From assembly GCA_916048095.2 (NCBI GenBank), contig OU696589.1:1403001-1467000 (forward strand): a DNA stretch of 64,000 nucleotides. The letters run 5' to 3'. Below, one piece after another: positions 27,843 through 38,867 of the stretch. Source of the DNA: Sacculina carcini. Lineage: Eukaryota > Arthropoda > Thecostraca > Sacculinidae. The notes under the pieces were generated by a model. It was not told the DNA's origin and searched no databases. It saw nothing but the letters and a program-made list of their open reading frames with translations. The translations under genes and the position numbers were made by a program. Within the stretch, counting starts at the first letter, position 1. Every line of letters begins with the position of its first letter.

Positions 27843-30800
27843 CAAAAGTGGCACCGCCTTTGCTGTCGAATTCTTTCGCTCCTGCGCAACTCAGGTACTG
27901 GAAGCTCCGCTTCTGGTTCCGCATCCGGCTGCGGGGGATCTGGTTCCAAACATACAGGTTCCCTGAATCGTACAGTCACTGGTGGCTCATTGTAGCCGCT
28001 GATGTCACTTCGATCCGCGACATCGGTTGATCCGTTTTGAACTGTTGGCACCTTCGGCGTCCCCGTCTCGTTCCTCGGTCGCACATCTTTGACGTGATAA
28101 GGTACTCTGTCCACCCCTACAGCTTGACTTGAAATAACGCTAGTGACATTACCCCTGGAGGACACTTGGTCACAGCGTGTTCCTGGCCGCCTCACCCACA
28201 CACTATGTCCAATCTGATAGCTGTTGCCTCTAGACCTAGCTCTCGTAGGAGTTTCATCTACATCTCTTATTCCTGGTGAGTACCGATATAACCGATCCAT
28301 CGGAGAAGATTCAGCACTATCCTCCGACGGCAACAAATTGTAGCGATATACTGCTTCTTCTATCGAACAATGAGATCTGGCCGCGATCACCTTAACTGTG
28401 CGATGACATCTTTCCACTATTCCGTTCCCATGTGGCTCATAAGCACATCGGAAAATCGGCATTGCTCCCCAACGTGACAAAAACGCGCGGAACTCTGAGC
28501 TGGTGAAAGCTGTTCCATTATCGGTCAGTGCTTCTCGAGGTGCTCCTCTTTCAAGGAATATTTGTTCGAGATTCGTCACTACGCTCTTGCTGTCCTCCCG
28601 CGCCAGTTTCCTCCAAAGGGCGAATCGAGATGGCCCACAATCAACTACCGATAGGTACGGAATTCCTCGTACGTGTGTCACATCCATCGCAAGTCGATCC
28701 CAAGGGCATTTGACAGAAAGTATGCCGTGGTTCCATTTGACCGGTGCCGGATCAATCGAACGACAAACTTCGCAGTTCATGACTACTTCGCGGGCCATCC
28801 TTTTGGTCACTCGAGAGTCCCGCCGTTTGGCAAAAGACCACGTTCTTCTTACCCCTGGATGCCCAGCAACATGGTGCAATCTCATAATTTCATCTTGCTG
28901 CACCTCCGGCGATGGATGACCGGCGCAGCACGTTTGAACTGTTGAAGTCATCCACCTGGCGGGCACCCGAGTTAGGACATCCGCAAGATTTTCTGCAGAG
29001 CGTACTAACACTACTTCAATATTTAGTCCAAGCTCTTCTTGAATTCCTTTCACCGTGCCCAGTCTTCTTCTTATCAGAAAGTCTCCAGCTGCCTTGGTTT
29101 TAACCCTGGCTTTCCCTGTAAGGGCATCTCGTAGCCAGTGGAGCACGGTGAGCGAGTCTGTTTTGACTCGAATTTTGTTCATTCTCCACGAAACCGCTCA
29201 ATTGATCCCTCTCAGTACGGCATCAAGCTCAGCCATATTAATATGGTAATCATCTTTGCGTAACCAGCACGCGTCTTCTATCACATGTCCATTCTCCTCC
29301 AACACGACACCCAAAGCTAACTGACTCGCATCTACCCATATATCAGCATGATCACCTCTCACACACCAGTGCCCTCTTGCCATGTCTTCCGATTTCACCT
29401 TTTCTCTGAACAGATTGATCACTCGTAGACAATGAGAGTCCAAAATGTCATCATCCCACCCAGATGATGCTTCATTTGCCAAACGTTTCACAAATGACAA
29501 GGCCGCTCTCATCCATCCACACACAGGCATGTTTCCAACGACCTTTCCGCAAAATCAGAAAACATTACGTCTTGTGACTGGTCCACACAGGTCCCCAACT
29601 TCATTGTCCCTTGCCCAAGTGAGTGGTCCATCTTGTTGGTGCACACGCAGACCAAGAACACGAAACGATGGTTCAGCTCTACTCACGGGCTTGCACACCA
29701 AGCCGTATCGACTGAAATGGCTGCTCACTTTATCGGCGCTCACCACACGCTCGCCGACTAGAATATCATCTAAATACGCTGATGACGATTTGTTCACATC
29801 TGCATCCTGCCTCAGCACGTAGTCGACAATCGATTTCATTATCAGAGGTGCCGCACTGAGACCGAATCCCGAACGGGTAAGGCAATAGCGCTTCCCTTGA
29901 ATCATGACTGTCTGGTATCTCCAGAGCTGTGGCTCGACCCGCACCTGTAGGTAAGCTTTTTTGAGATCCAGCAACGCTATGCTCTCACCCATTCTCCTCC
30001 AGTCACGCATATTTTGTTGGCACATATCCGCATCAGCTGTATAGAGTTCAATGAATTGGTTCAGTTGCCGGAAGTCCGTGACCGGCCTCAACTTTCGTTT
30101 GTTTTCTTGATTGACTGCCATCAGTGGTATCAAGCCTTTCACCGACCCATGCTTCTTCCCATCATGCTCCACCAACCAGCCCTCATCAATCCACATATGC
30201 AGTTCCGCGTCGTACTCTTCACGATCCCGTGGTGATATTTTATATTCCGGAATACTGTTCGTCAGAACAGCGGTATGTTCGGACCACTTCCACCTCACAC
30301 TCCAGGCATTATCAGCAGGGTTGAAGGTTGCTGCAGAATTCTTTTCTTCAATATTTGGTTTGTCCACAACTGCTGCTGCCACATCATCTTGGCCCATTTT
30401 CCCTTGACTTGGATCCCCGAAAGCCAGCCTCCTGTCTTTATCTATCGATACGCCTCCCAGAGCCATAATGCCATCAAGTCCCAACACGAAATCCACTCCA
30501 ACCGGCCGATGCTCTACCACAATAGCGTCCACAGAAGACCGCCGATCCTCAACACAGACCAGGACTAAGCTGGTACCGTCACAGAACATTCTGTCTCCAC
30601 TAATAGTCTCAAGAGGTAATTTCTTCCAATTTATTCCACGTCTGCAAAGTCTCTTGTTCACCAAACTCCTGGAGCATGTGACCAATCTGATGATGTGACC
30701 AATCTGACCGCACTTAAAACAAGTCAATTGACGACCCCTGTCAACACCATCACGTCTGACACGCTGGGAGCATGCGCGAGCAATATGACCACGTCTACCG

Positions 30801-31453
30801 CACACGTAGCACCTTACAAAACGATCTACGTATGAATTGCTCAAGGTAGGTGCAGAAACAGCCATGCCAGTAGTTTTGTTTGTGTCATTTCTCTTCAAAC
30901 AGTCCAAGTGGTTTGTTGTGGCCACACTACTCTCTGCCAAGACAACCCTCGCTCTACTACCGACATCTGGTATTGACATGTCGTCCAGCTTGACATTTGC
31001 TCGTAGAGTATGTCTCACATGCTGTGGCATTGCGCTCAAAAATGCGCATTTAATTGCCACCGGATCGGTTATCTTGCACCTTGCTCCCAATCTCTGAAGG
31101 TCTGCCAATAATACGTCCACACATTCACCATCCGACAGCTGCCGAGTCGCAAGCTTGTCGTAGGCTGCAAAAGCGTCAGTTCCCAATACAGCATGTAGAG
31201 CCTTCTCGACTTTGCCCATATTCAGCTGATCTGTGTCTAAGAGTCCATCAACCACTGAGTAGGCGTCTCCTGCGAGGCGCATCCAGGCCACTTGCGCCAC
31301 ATTGCTCACTCCATGCAGACGACACATTTTCTTGACTCTGCTTAGCCACTTGGAAGGATCTGTTGTACCGTCATACTCTGGCACCAGGCGCACATCAAGG
31401 ACTGCAGTTGCCGAAATAGCTTGTGGTTTTTCTTCTACTGCAAGGCCCTCCAT
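27833..31453 (-). pseudogene. GYP5 Gag-Pol fusion with two stops
   Basis: A single frame of about 1200 codons. The ATG at 31451-31453 lies inside the 5' LTR and the first ten codons (MEGLAVEEKP) are LTR sequence. Gag is followed by two CCHC knuckles, CYVCGRRGHIARAC and CFKCGQIGHII. A protease-like stretch and RT follow: LDLKKAYLQVRV (motif A) and AYLDDILVG (catalytic). RNase H: DIWVDASQLALGVVL. Integrase: HHVAGHPGV ... CEVC, then AMDVTHV (D), LTDNGTAF (D) and NGIVERCHRTVK (E). The tail has RRSERIRQQRR. Stops at 29555-29557 and 29198-29200 (both TGA) break RNase H; there are no frameshifts. Residues of all active sites seen are intact. Confidence 0.92.
31410..31421 (-). other. GYP5 putative primer site complementary to the tRNA-Phe 5' end
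   Basis: The first 12 bases after the 5' LTR (minus strand AGCTATTTCGGC) are the exact complement of GCCGAAATAGCT, which is how animal tRNA-Phe begins (from memory). No TGG-type site for a tRNA 3' end is present at the junction. The same 12 bases stand at the same place in GYP6 (39925-39936). They are also codons of gag (Ala-Ile-Ser and part of the next Ala). Confidence 0.6.
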
Positions 31454-31793
31454 GAGGTGAATTAGAAAAGACGATGTATTAAATGACACACAAAATGATG
31501 ATGAGGAAATATCAGCAAAGAGAAAAAACCAAAGAAAGCATAACACAACGCACGCGAAAACCTCTGTCGAAAGCCGATACGCGAAAACACCAAAATAACC
31601 CACAGAAACTCTCCACGTCCGAGCCACGACAAACGGCCACACACACTCCCTCCAAAGTTCATTCACACCACGAACAATCACTCGCACACAGACATACAAA
31701 CCCACACATACACGCCTAAGCTCGCTCGCGCACACAACCCATCCCCATCCCCAAGTCTAAACAGGTCAGCTTATACGTACACATACGCACACT

Positions 31794-31841
<48 letters not shown>

Positions 31842-31961
31842 CAAACCATGAAACCCACACAGACACATACACTCACACACTCGCGCATGCGTACACTTAC
31901 TAATGCAAACACTCATACGTGCATACTCACATATACAACTATAAATATACATACATTCTCA
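31422..31961 (-). repeat. GYP5 5' LTR
   Basis: 540 bp; minus strand TGAGAATGTATG ... AAAACCACA. Flanked by GGATA at 31962-31966. Includes a (CA)n tract at about 31801-31838 and the gag start codon, 32 bases from its end. Confidence 0.93.
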
Positions 31962-31966
31962 GGATA

Positions 31967-32604
31967 CTAGCTGGAAAACATTTGCGGTGAAATTTTTTGA
32001 GTGTCTTGAAACGTCTATCTGGGATATCGCAAAATTATATTGACATCACCTGTGTTAGAGGCTGTTTGCAAAAATGGTTATGACTAGAGTTGAAACCTGA
32101 GCAAATATAATATATCACATCTGTTTAAGACCGGGAAATACAATATAGACATTGCCAACATACCCGAAGTTACACTGAGAAGTGTTCAACGGTGGATCAA
32201 GAGAATCCGCGACGCAGTAGCGCTTAATGTACCTCACACAAGAAGTCCATAGGTAGGCCAATCTACGAGAACGAGAACATCTACGAGAACTTTGAATGTT
32301 CTGAGAAAACTGGTTGAGACTCATCATCGTCTAACGGCGGCAGAATTGAAGGAAAAGGAACTAAATTACTATCTCACGTATCTCTGTCAGAACAGTGAAT
32401 CGTCGTCTGCACTTTGACCTCGTATTCAGACATCTTGTCCTTCGCCGAAAACTAATCTACTGCCGAATAATCGCCGTTTGCCGCAAGTATCTGAAATAGG
32501 ATAAGGGAACATAGCGGAATGTACTTTGGAGTGATGAGGTCGTATTTACTGTGACTGGAAACCGAGGTGGCAATGTGTATCGTCGATCTGGCAGTTATGT
32601 CTAT
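31967..32604 (+). pseudogene. Tc1-like transposase, first half
   Basis: From about 32085, broken frames read HLFKTGKYNIDIA, VTLRSVQRWIKRIRD (helix-turn-helix), TLNVLRKLVETHHRLTAAEL, then RTVNRRLHFDL and VLWSDEVVFTVTGNRGGNV. The last is the first catalytic aspartate block (W-S-D-E) of Tc1/mariner transposases, with YRRSGSY after it. Several shifts separate these pieces. The gene is cut at 32604 by GYP7 (target CTAT). Its continuation is at 40532-40580 and then 43266 onwards, once GYP7 and the LINE-C copies are removed. Sequence before 32085 is not recognised and may be the 5' end of the transposon. Confidence 0.85.
32601..32604 (+). repeat. GYP7 target-site duplication, left copy (CTAT)
   Basis: CTAT precedes the left LTR and recurs at 40532-40535 after the right LTR end. 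Both flanks are Tc1 sequence. Confidence 0.75.
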
Positions 32605-32892
32605 TTTAGCGAGAGCCACAAACACCAAAACACGTAGCAAATTTAATGATCACCCGTACAAGAGCGCGAGCAACGAGGTGCGCACACGGCAAGCGTCCAT
32701 GAGAGAAGGAAGGAAAACTCCCAAGTTCAGTGACAGTGCCACATACAATACGCATCAAAGTAAAAGTTCAAACAAATGTTCACAACAAAAACAAGACGCA
32801 CATACGAAGGTATGATAAATTAAATTACATAATACACAGAGAAAGAAACACTTAAATAAATAATAATAACGCAAAGGGCTGTAGCGGGCCGG
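32605..32892 (-). repeat. GYP7 3' LTR
   Basis: 288 bp, matches 35443-35671 joined to 40464-40531. The right boundary is uncertain by about 20 bp because this copy (GGGCTGTAGCGGGCC) and the other (GGGCTGAATGCGGCGC) diverge there. Confidence 0.85.
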
Positions 32893-33180
32893 TCGGTGTT
32901 CTGGACGGCCGGAGCGCGTGTATTGGTCTGCAGTGTCTATGACCAGCGTTGGCGCCGGCACTGGACAGCCGGGGACGCTCGGCAGTGCCCTAGGTGCTGG
33001 GCGATCGATGACAGCGGTAAATGGCGGCACAGGTGTCGTGACGTTCAGCCGCAGTGGGAGGAAGAAACTGTGTCGATGAGTCGCAGCGCGCCGTTGCTGA
33101 TAACCGGGACGTGACGGAATCAAGTGCACGACAGGGGCGTTGGCGAATACCACTGTCTTTACCGTTGATGCCGTTGGCCG
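32893..33180 (-). pseudogene. GYP7 Pol C-terminus remnant
   Basis: Minus-strand coding remnant with a Pro/Arg-rich stretch and YTRSGRPEHRPARYSP, equivalent to the TRSGR ... RPP tail that ends Pol in GYP1. Nothing of integrase core is visible, so the deletion reaches into the C-terminal domain. Confidence 0.65.
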
Positions 33181-34530
33181 ACTTATACGGAGAATGGACT
33201 TCGGTGCGCGCGTGTCAATCGTCCATGCAATGAACTCTCGGAGTCTCTCGATGGTCGAGTGGGGCGAGCAGCTGGGACGCGTGCGGTATCAGCCGGTGGT
33301 AGAAGGTTACCATCCCGATGAAGCGGCGTAGTTGCGCCTGTGTGGCCGGTTGGGAGAACGACTTTACTTCGGTAGCTTTTTTGGCCGTAGGAGCCACACC
33401 GGCATGAGAGAGATGGTGTCCGAGGAAATCTAGCTCCGGCACGCCCACGACACATTTGTCGACGTTGAGTTGCACGCCGATATCGTTGAGCCGCTGCAGG
33501 ACGGCGCGTGGATGGCGCTCGTGTTCCTCCACCGACTTGCTGGCCGCGAGTATGTCGTCGACATACACAGAGCAGCCACCTAGGCCCCGAAGTGCCTCGT
33601 CCAGGAAACGCTGGAATGTTTGTGCGGTCGAATTCCGCAGGCCAACGCACAGCATGCGGAATTCGAAGAGGCCGAATGGTGTGACCACGGCGGTCTTCGG
33701 GATGTCCTCTTCTGCGACGGGTATGTGGTGGTACGCGCGCACAATGTCGAGCCTCGAAAACATGGTGGAGCCGGCCAGTTGGGCGACGCTGTCGTGGAGG
33801 AACGGCACCGGGTACCGGTCGGGTTTTGTGATTGCGTTAAGTGCGCGGTACACTCGCAGACTACCGTCCGACTTGTTTACCACGTGCAGGGGACTCGACC
33901 AGGCGCTAGACGACCGTCGAACGATGCCCAATGCCAGCAGACGGTCGAACTCTCGCCGCACTATCGTGAGTTTTTCGGGTGCGAGGCGGCGGGCGCGGGA
34001 GTACACCGGACGGCCCTTTGTCGGAATGTGGTGCATCGTTGCGTGCACTGGCGGCCGGTTGAAGTCGGGCTGCGCGATGATGACCGTGAACTCATGCAGT
34101 ATCCGCTTCAAGTTCGTGGGGTCCACAGTCAGGATGTCACACGCCGCCGCTATGTCTGGATGTGTCATCGAAAGAGCGACAGACGAGCCGTCGCTGGGCT
34201 GTCGCTGCGCCATGTCGATGGAGAGACGGAAGTTGGAGAGGAAGTCAGCATCCAGGATGGCGGTCGGAGTGTCGGCGACGACGAAGCGCCATTCGTACGT
34301 GACGGCAGACATGCCGGCGAGACGCATTGTGGCGTGATACGTGCTGTGAGCGGCGATCGGTCGCCCGTCCGCCGCACGCAACCGGGGTTTGCTGTCAGAG
34401 CTATTCACAGCCGACTGTTGCAGCCTGCTGCGCGGCCACACGCTAACCTGGCACCGGTGTCCACCAGCAGACTCTGGCCTGAGATCAGGTCTGTGACAAA
34501 TAACAGCGGATGTGGTAGTGTCGCTGAGAC
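33181..34530 (-). pseudogene. GYP7 protease and reverse transcriptase
   Basis: LLVDTGARLA near 34440-34470 is the protease active site; the following frame (34441-33215, 408 codons) starts just after it, so a shift lies at the active site. RT parts: PVYSRARRLAPEKL, SRLDIVRAYHHIPV (motif A), RNSTAQTFQRFLDEAL, YVDDILAASKSVEEH (catalytic V-D-D) and LDFLGHHLSHAGV. The frame ends within the thumb region (FIGMVTFYHRLIPHAS). No RNase H or integrase core follows. The plus-strand ORFs of 290-325 codons over this interval are antisense shadows. Confidence 0.88.
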
Positions 34531-34553
34531 GGGCGCTACTTGCCCCAGCGCGG

Positions 34554-35428
34554 CTAGTTTAAAGCCGGCCGGAAGTTACACGGCGGGCGGCAGCTGATGG
34601 CGTCGCGGCCGAACGTGCGATGGTAATAGCACACAGCGTCGTCGTCGTCGGTGCGTGGCGGTGAACGCGTTCTCGAGCGGCTGCGCTGTGGTATGTGCAT
34701 CCCCCGTGTGCGTGCCGTCGTCATCTCCCGCACGGCTGAGGTCAGCTCTGTGACGGCGGCGAGCAGTTGCTGCACGGGCGGGTCCGCCCTGCTGTTGCCA
34801 CCGGCCGAACCGTGCGTCGATTGGACTGCCGCTACAGACACCAGCGGCTGATCGGCGCGTGTGGCGTCCATGAAGCGGTCGGCGACGGCGGCCATCTCGT
34901 TCAGCTGCGTTGTGTCCGGCAGGAATGATATGGCCGCCTTCACGTTGCTGAGCAGCCTCTGCATGAAGAGGGTTTGCAGCAGACCGGTGTCAACGGACGA
35001 ACTCCCGGCACTCTCCAGTTCGCCCCTCATGCGACGAAGCAGCTGCGACGGCTGCTGATCGCCCATGTGCTGATGACGCAGCATAGCTTCCAGCCGGCCG
35101 CTCGCGAGAGTGCCACGCGCGTAGTGAGGTTCTCACAGAGAAGCTGTTAGTTTGGCGGCCCCATCACCACGCCTTTCAGCTCCGTCGCCACGTCGATCGG
35201 CAGGTTGGCGACCAGAAACTGAAACTGCCGGACGGGCGACGTGATGCCCGCCACTGCAAAAGCGCAGCTTACCTGCGCGAGCCACAGCTCTGGTTCTCCC
35301 GGAGTAAATGGCGGCAGCCGGAACAAAGTGGTGGGCCGGCCATCGTCGTTAACCTCGACACATGACACGGGCTCGGCGCTCGGAATGGGAGTCGTGGCGT
35401 TGTTAGGCATCTCACAATAAAAAGTCAC
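34554..35428 (-). pseudogene. GYP7 Gag in two frames
   Basis: 35428-35147 gives the N-terminus with FRLPPFTPGEPELWLAQV. After an indel near 35100-35146, 35084-34554 gives MLRHQHMGDQQPSQLLRRM and DTGLLQTLFMQRLLSNVKA, an Ala-rich linker and the CHCC-type finger CYYHRTFGRDAISCRPPC (CX2HX9CX3C). Same architecture as Gag of GYP1 and GYP3. Confidence 0.85.
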
Positions 35429-35441
35429 GTCGTGGTCACCA
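35426..35441 (-). other. GYP7 primer binding site (tRNA-Trp type)
   Basis: Minus-strand TGGTGACCACGACGTG differs from the tRNA-Trp complement at one base (A for C). One base from the LTR at 35443. Confidence 0.75.
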
Positions 35442-35442
35442 A

Positions 35443-35671
35443 TTTAGCGAGAGCCACAAACAGCAGAACAAGTAGCAAATTTAATGATCACCCGTAAAAG
35501 AGCGCGAGCAACGAGGTGCGCACACGGCAAGCGTCCATGAGAGAAGGAAGGAAAACTTCCCAGTTCAGTGACGGTGTCACATACAATACGCATCAAAGTT
35601 AAAGTTCAAACAAATGTTCACAACAAAACCAAGCCGCACATACGAAGGTATGATAAATTAAATTACATAAT
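35443..35671 (-). repeat. GYP7 5' LTR, first part
   Basis: Left part of the 5' LTR; it continues at 40464-40531 beyond GYP6. The last five bases ATAAT are the GYP6 target duplication. Confidence 0.88.
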
Positions 35672-36002
35672 TGTGGTTTGATGTCCATTTTTACACCACG
35701 AAAACAAAACTACCTTGTAAAATGATGAACTCTATTGATGACGACAACAAATATGATTTAACAACAACAAGATGAAAACTCACACATACACAGTAGAGCA
35801 ATAATCTCTCTCTAGGCTGGCATAAATTATAACCACACAAACAGCACACAGAAGACTACACCGACCAGTCCACACATAACAACACAACGCACGATGAGCA
35901 CTACCACACCACTCCCGTCATTCCATACCAGCCGCTAACACCAGTACACGCTGCATACAAACATACAAACACGAAGTAGAATCATTCGCATGAATACAGT
36001 GA

Positions 36003-36041
<39 letters not shown>

Positions 36042-36189
36042 GTCTACGCTCAGTCACACACAGGTACACACACAAGTCTACGCTCGCAAGCGCACACGCT
36101 CTCCTTCACTCTCGCTCAATTCAGCAAACGCATTCACACCCCCATTCATTCCTTCGCACAGCGTTCAATTTCTGACCAACAATACCACA
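35672..36189 (-). repeat. GYP6 3' LTR
   Basis: Minus strand TGTGGTATTGTTGG ... ATCAAACCACA. A (CA)n tract at 36009-36041 is the main length difference from the other LTR. Confidence 0.95.
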
Positions 36190-36212
36190 CTCCCCCTTGA
36201 TCTCAAGATCAA
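36190..36212 (-). other. GYP6 polypurine tract with adjoining hairpin
   Basis: Minus-strand GGGGGAG (36190-36196) abuts the LTR. Plus-strand TTGATC-TCAA-GATCAA (36197-36212) is a 6-bp stem with a 4-base loop, directly after the pol stop (36213-36215). Confidence 0.72.
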
Positions 36213-38867
36213 TCAATCACCTACGAAATAATCATCCATCCAAGGCGGACGTCTCCTCTCTCTGGTAGATCTCCGAAGAATGTGCTCACTCCGGTCCTCT
36301 TCGGCTCTATTATGTATGTCAGTTGTCTCGAGCACTTCGTTTGTGTCCGCTGCACAGTCATCTGGAGTCTGATTGTCCACGTCTAGACCACCGGCGTCAT
36401 CTCGATTATTGTCTTCATCATACACACGCCGCAGATCTAGTAGATGCCTCGGTACTCCATCCACCGATACATTGTTTGAGGACTGAATCCCGGTCACTCT
36501 TCCTTTTGACCAATGCGACGTACATCTTGCCCCAGGTGGCTTTACCCACACCTCATCGCCGACTTCTATGCCCGAGTTCTTCTCGCCGTCGTCATTGTGG
36601 GCTGGCAAAACCTCCGGATGTCGCCAGGCATATGTGTAGACACTGTGTTGCGGCGCCTCGTCTTCAATTCGATCCGCTTTGGGCGCCATGTTGTACCGAA
36701 ATACCGCCTCGAGCGGGGAGATGCCAGCTCTCTCCGCTATCCTCTTTATCGTACGATGATGCCGTTCGACAATACCGTTTCCGCTGGGTCGATAAGCCGC
36801 TCGGAAAAACCTGCTGATTTTCCAGCCATCGAGGGTTTCCCTGAGTAATTCTGACTTGAACACCGTTCCATTGTCCATCAGCAATTGTTCAACAGGCCCT
36901 CGCTCATAAAATACTTGGTTCAGGATATTTGAAATCTCATTTGCCGACTCTGCACGCAGCTCTCGCCATATCGCCAACCTTCCAGGGCCGCAATCAACAA
37001 TAGAAAGAAATGGACGATATCTGAAATGAGTAACATCGACTGCCAATCTTGTCCAGACTGTTGGCACGTGCAGCTCGCCCGCCTCGTGAGTCACCGGCGC
37101 AGGATCGATAGACTGACACTCCAGACAGCTCTTCACCACACGTTTCACCTGTTCACGTGTCACAGTAGGGTCCACTTGCTTAGCGAGAGATAACGTTCTG
37201 TCAACGCCCATATGATGACTACGGTGGAGATCTTTCACTCTTTCCAACGCCATGTCGCATGTTTCGTTTACCGGTTTTCTCTCGAGCTTCAGCATCCATT
37301 GCCTGTTGATGCGCGTCAATGAGTCTGCTTTGTTACTTGCTGTAGGAACAAGAATCAATCTCACTTCGAGACGCAATTCATCAATTAACTCCTTGACTAC
37401 TCCCAGTCGTCGTTTCACAAGAACTTCTGCAGCTCCTTTTGTCTTCACTCTGTTCTCGTCGGATAGTGTGGCACGCAGCCAGCCAAAAACTGTAGCGGAG
37501 TCGGTGCGTACTTCTATACATTCTAATCCCCACTTTATTGCAAGATTGAGTCCTCTGGATACAGCTTCAAGCTCAGCGACGTTTATATGATTGAAGTCAT
37601 CTTTTTTCCTCTGCCACGAGGCATCTTCCACTACGATTCCGTCGATTTCGATTACTGTTCCAATAGCCTGATTACTGGCGTCACACCACACAACACCAGA
37701 TTTCGATTCTGAAACCGACCACTTTCCTTGCACTGGATCTTCGATTTTCACTTGTTCTAGCATGTCGTGTGTAACAGACAGAACTTCCTCCCGGACTGTG
37801 TCATCCCAGCCACCATCGGATGAATGACGTTTGACATAGCTGCACGCCGGTCTGAGCCACCCGGAAATGGGATAGTGGCCCAACAATTTCCCACATAAAG
37901 AAAACAGTTGGCGTTTAGTCAGTGTACGATCTACCTGCGGTAACTCATTTCCCCGACGAAACTCCAGCAAGCCCGCTGCATTTCTCTGCACTCTCAGACC
38001 GAGCACTGCACCGCCAACAATTGGAGTCGGATCTTTGGCAATCAGTCCATACTTGCGCAAATGATCAACCACATGATTCGGGTTCACTTTTGTTGTATCA
38101 ACCACAATATCATCGATATAGGAATCGGTTGCTTCACGGATAACTTTAGACTTCTCCAGCACTCTGCGCAAAATTCTGGTCATGATTCGCGGTGCTGAGC
38201 TGAGACCAAACCCCAATCTCGTGAGGCAGTATGTTATGCCCCCATACTTAACCAGTTGACACTGCCAGAGCTTCGGATGCACACGTATTTGGAGATATGC
38301 TGACTTCAAGTCAACCAGCGCCGTCGCACCTCTGATTCGTCGCCATCGCCGAAGCTTTTCCGCGCAAACATCGATGTAATCATCACCAGTGTGACTGCTG
38401 ACATATTCTTTTAGCTCCCTGAAGTCAATAACTGGACGCGTTTCGTTTTTGGTTGTTTGCACAACCGCCAACAATGGTGATACTCCTCTCTTGACTTGTT
38501 GTGACCACGGCACCAATATTACTTCGCTTATCCAGCGCTTCACTTCTTTGTCAAACTCCTCCCTACATCCTCCTTTCAACGTTTGTTCGTAACATCCAAT
38601 TGACTTGGTCAAAACAGGTGACGTTTCCTTCAGAAACCACTCGACTTCCCAATAACTACCATTCAATTTAGCTGAGAAATCTTTGTCACTGAACTGGTCT
38701 TCAAAGAACTCAGACTTCAACCTTTCATCAGACATGCTCATCTTGCAGCATTCGGTGTTTTCATCCTCCTTCGGATGTACTGCAGTCCCGCTAACAGCAA
38801 TAACGCTTGAAAACGCGTCAACATTACTGTTTTTCCCCTGCTGTTTTAGCAACTTTCCGAACTCCAC
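36213..38867 (-). CDS. GYP6 Pol: reverse transcriptase, RNase H, integrase
   Basis: Open frame of 884 codons. RT: ETRPVIDFRELKEY, ALVDLKSAYLQIRV (motif A) and DSYIDDIVVDT (catalytic I-D-D). RNase H: VVWCDASNQAIGTVI, then HINVAELEAVSRGLNLA and VRTDSATVFGWL. Integrase zinc part: HRSHHMGVDRTLSLAKQ ... CLECQ; core: LAVDVTHFRYR (D), LLMDNGTVFKS (D) and GNGIVERHHRTIK (E). The C-terminus has GDEVWVKPPGARC and a basic RRSTRERRRPPWMDDY tail. All catalytic residues are present and nothing interrupts the frame. The start is the first ATG only; protease precedes it in another frame. The pol frame is the same as the gag frame. Confidence 0.92.
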   Translation of the reverse strand: MEFGKLLKQQGKNSNVDAFSSVIAVSGTAVHPKEDENTECCKMSMSDERLKSEFFEDQFSDKDFSAKLNGSYWEVEWFLKETSPVLTKSIGCYEQTLKGGCREEFDKEVKRWISEVILVPWSQQVKRGVSPLLAVVQTTKNETRPVIDFRELKEYVSSHTGDDYIDVCAEKLRRWRRIRGATALVDLKSAYLQIRVHPKLWQCQLVKYGGITYCLTRLGFGLSSAPRIMTRILRRVLEKSKVIREATDSYIDDIVVDTTKVNPNHVVDHLRKYGLIAKDPTPIVGGAVLGLRVQRNAAGLLEFRRGNELPQVDRTLTKRQLFSLCGKLLGHYPISGWLRPACSYVKRHSSDGGWDDTVREEVLSVTHDMLEQVKIEDPVQGKWSVSESKSGVVWCDASNQAIGTVIEIDGIVVEDASWQRKKDDFNHINVAELEAVSRGLNLAIKWGLECIEVRTDSATVFGWLRATLSDENRVKTKGAAEVLVKRRLGVVKELIDELRLEVRLILVPTASNKADSLTRINRQWMLKLERKPVNETCDMALERVKDLHRSHHMGVDRTLSLAKQVDPTVTREQVKRVVKSCLECQSIDPAPVTHEAGELHVPTVWTRLAVDVTHFRYRPFLSIVDCGPGRLAIWRELRAESANEISNILNQVFYERGPVEQLLMDNGTVFKSELLRETLDGWKISRFFRAAYRPSGNGIVERHHRTIKRIAERAGISPLEAVFRYNMAPKADRIEDEAPQHSVYTYAWRHPEVLPAHNDDGEKNSGIEVGDEVWVKPPGARCTSHWSKGRVTGIQSSNNVSVDGVPRHLLDLRRVYDEDNNRDDAGGLDVDNQTPDDCAADTNEVLETTDIHNRAEEDRSEHILRRSTRERRRPPWMDDYFVGD

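Larger units (their letters stand above)
27265..31961 (-). mobile_element. GYP5: LTR retrotransposon with gag starting in the LTR
   Basis: Element of 4697 bp on the minus strand with LTRs 31422-31961 (5') and 27265-27818 (3'). Target duplication GGATA (plus strand) at 27260-27264 and 31962-31966. One reading frame runs from the 5' LTR through gag, protease, RT, RNase H and integrase to a stop at 27833-27835, interrupted by two stops only. The group is Ty3/gypsy-like by RT and integrase, and closest to GYP6 in this window. Confidence 0.95.

Noticed and set aside
31410..31421. tRNA-Phe gene start (GCCGAAATAGCT)
   Set aside because: Only the first 12 bases match on the plus strand; the rest of a tRNA does not follow. 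It is interpreted as a primer site instead.
33456..34597. Plus-strand ORFs of 293 and 325 codons
   Set aside because: Antisense to the GYP7 reverse transcriptase, which has clear catalytic motifs on the minus strand.
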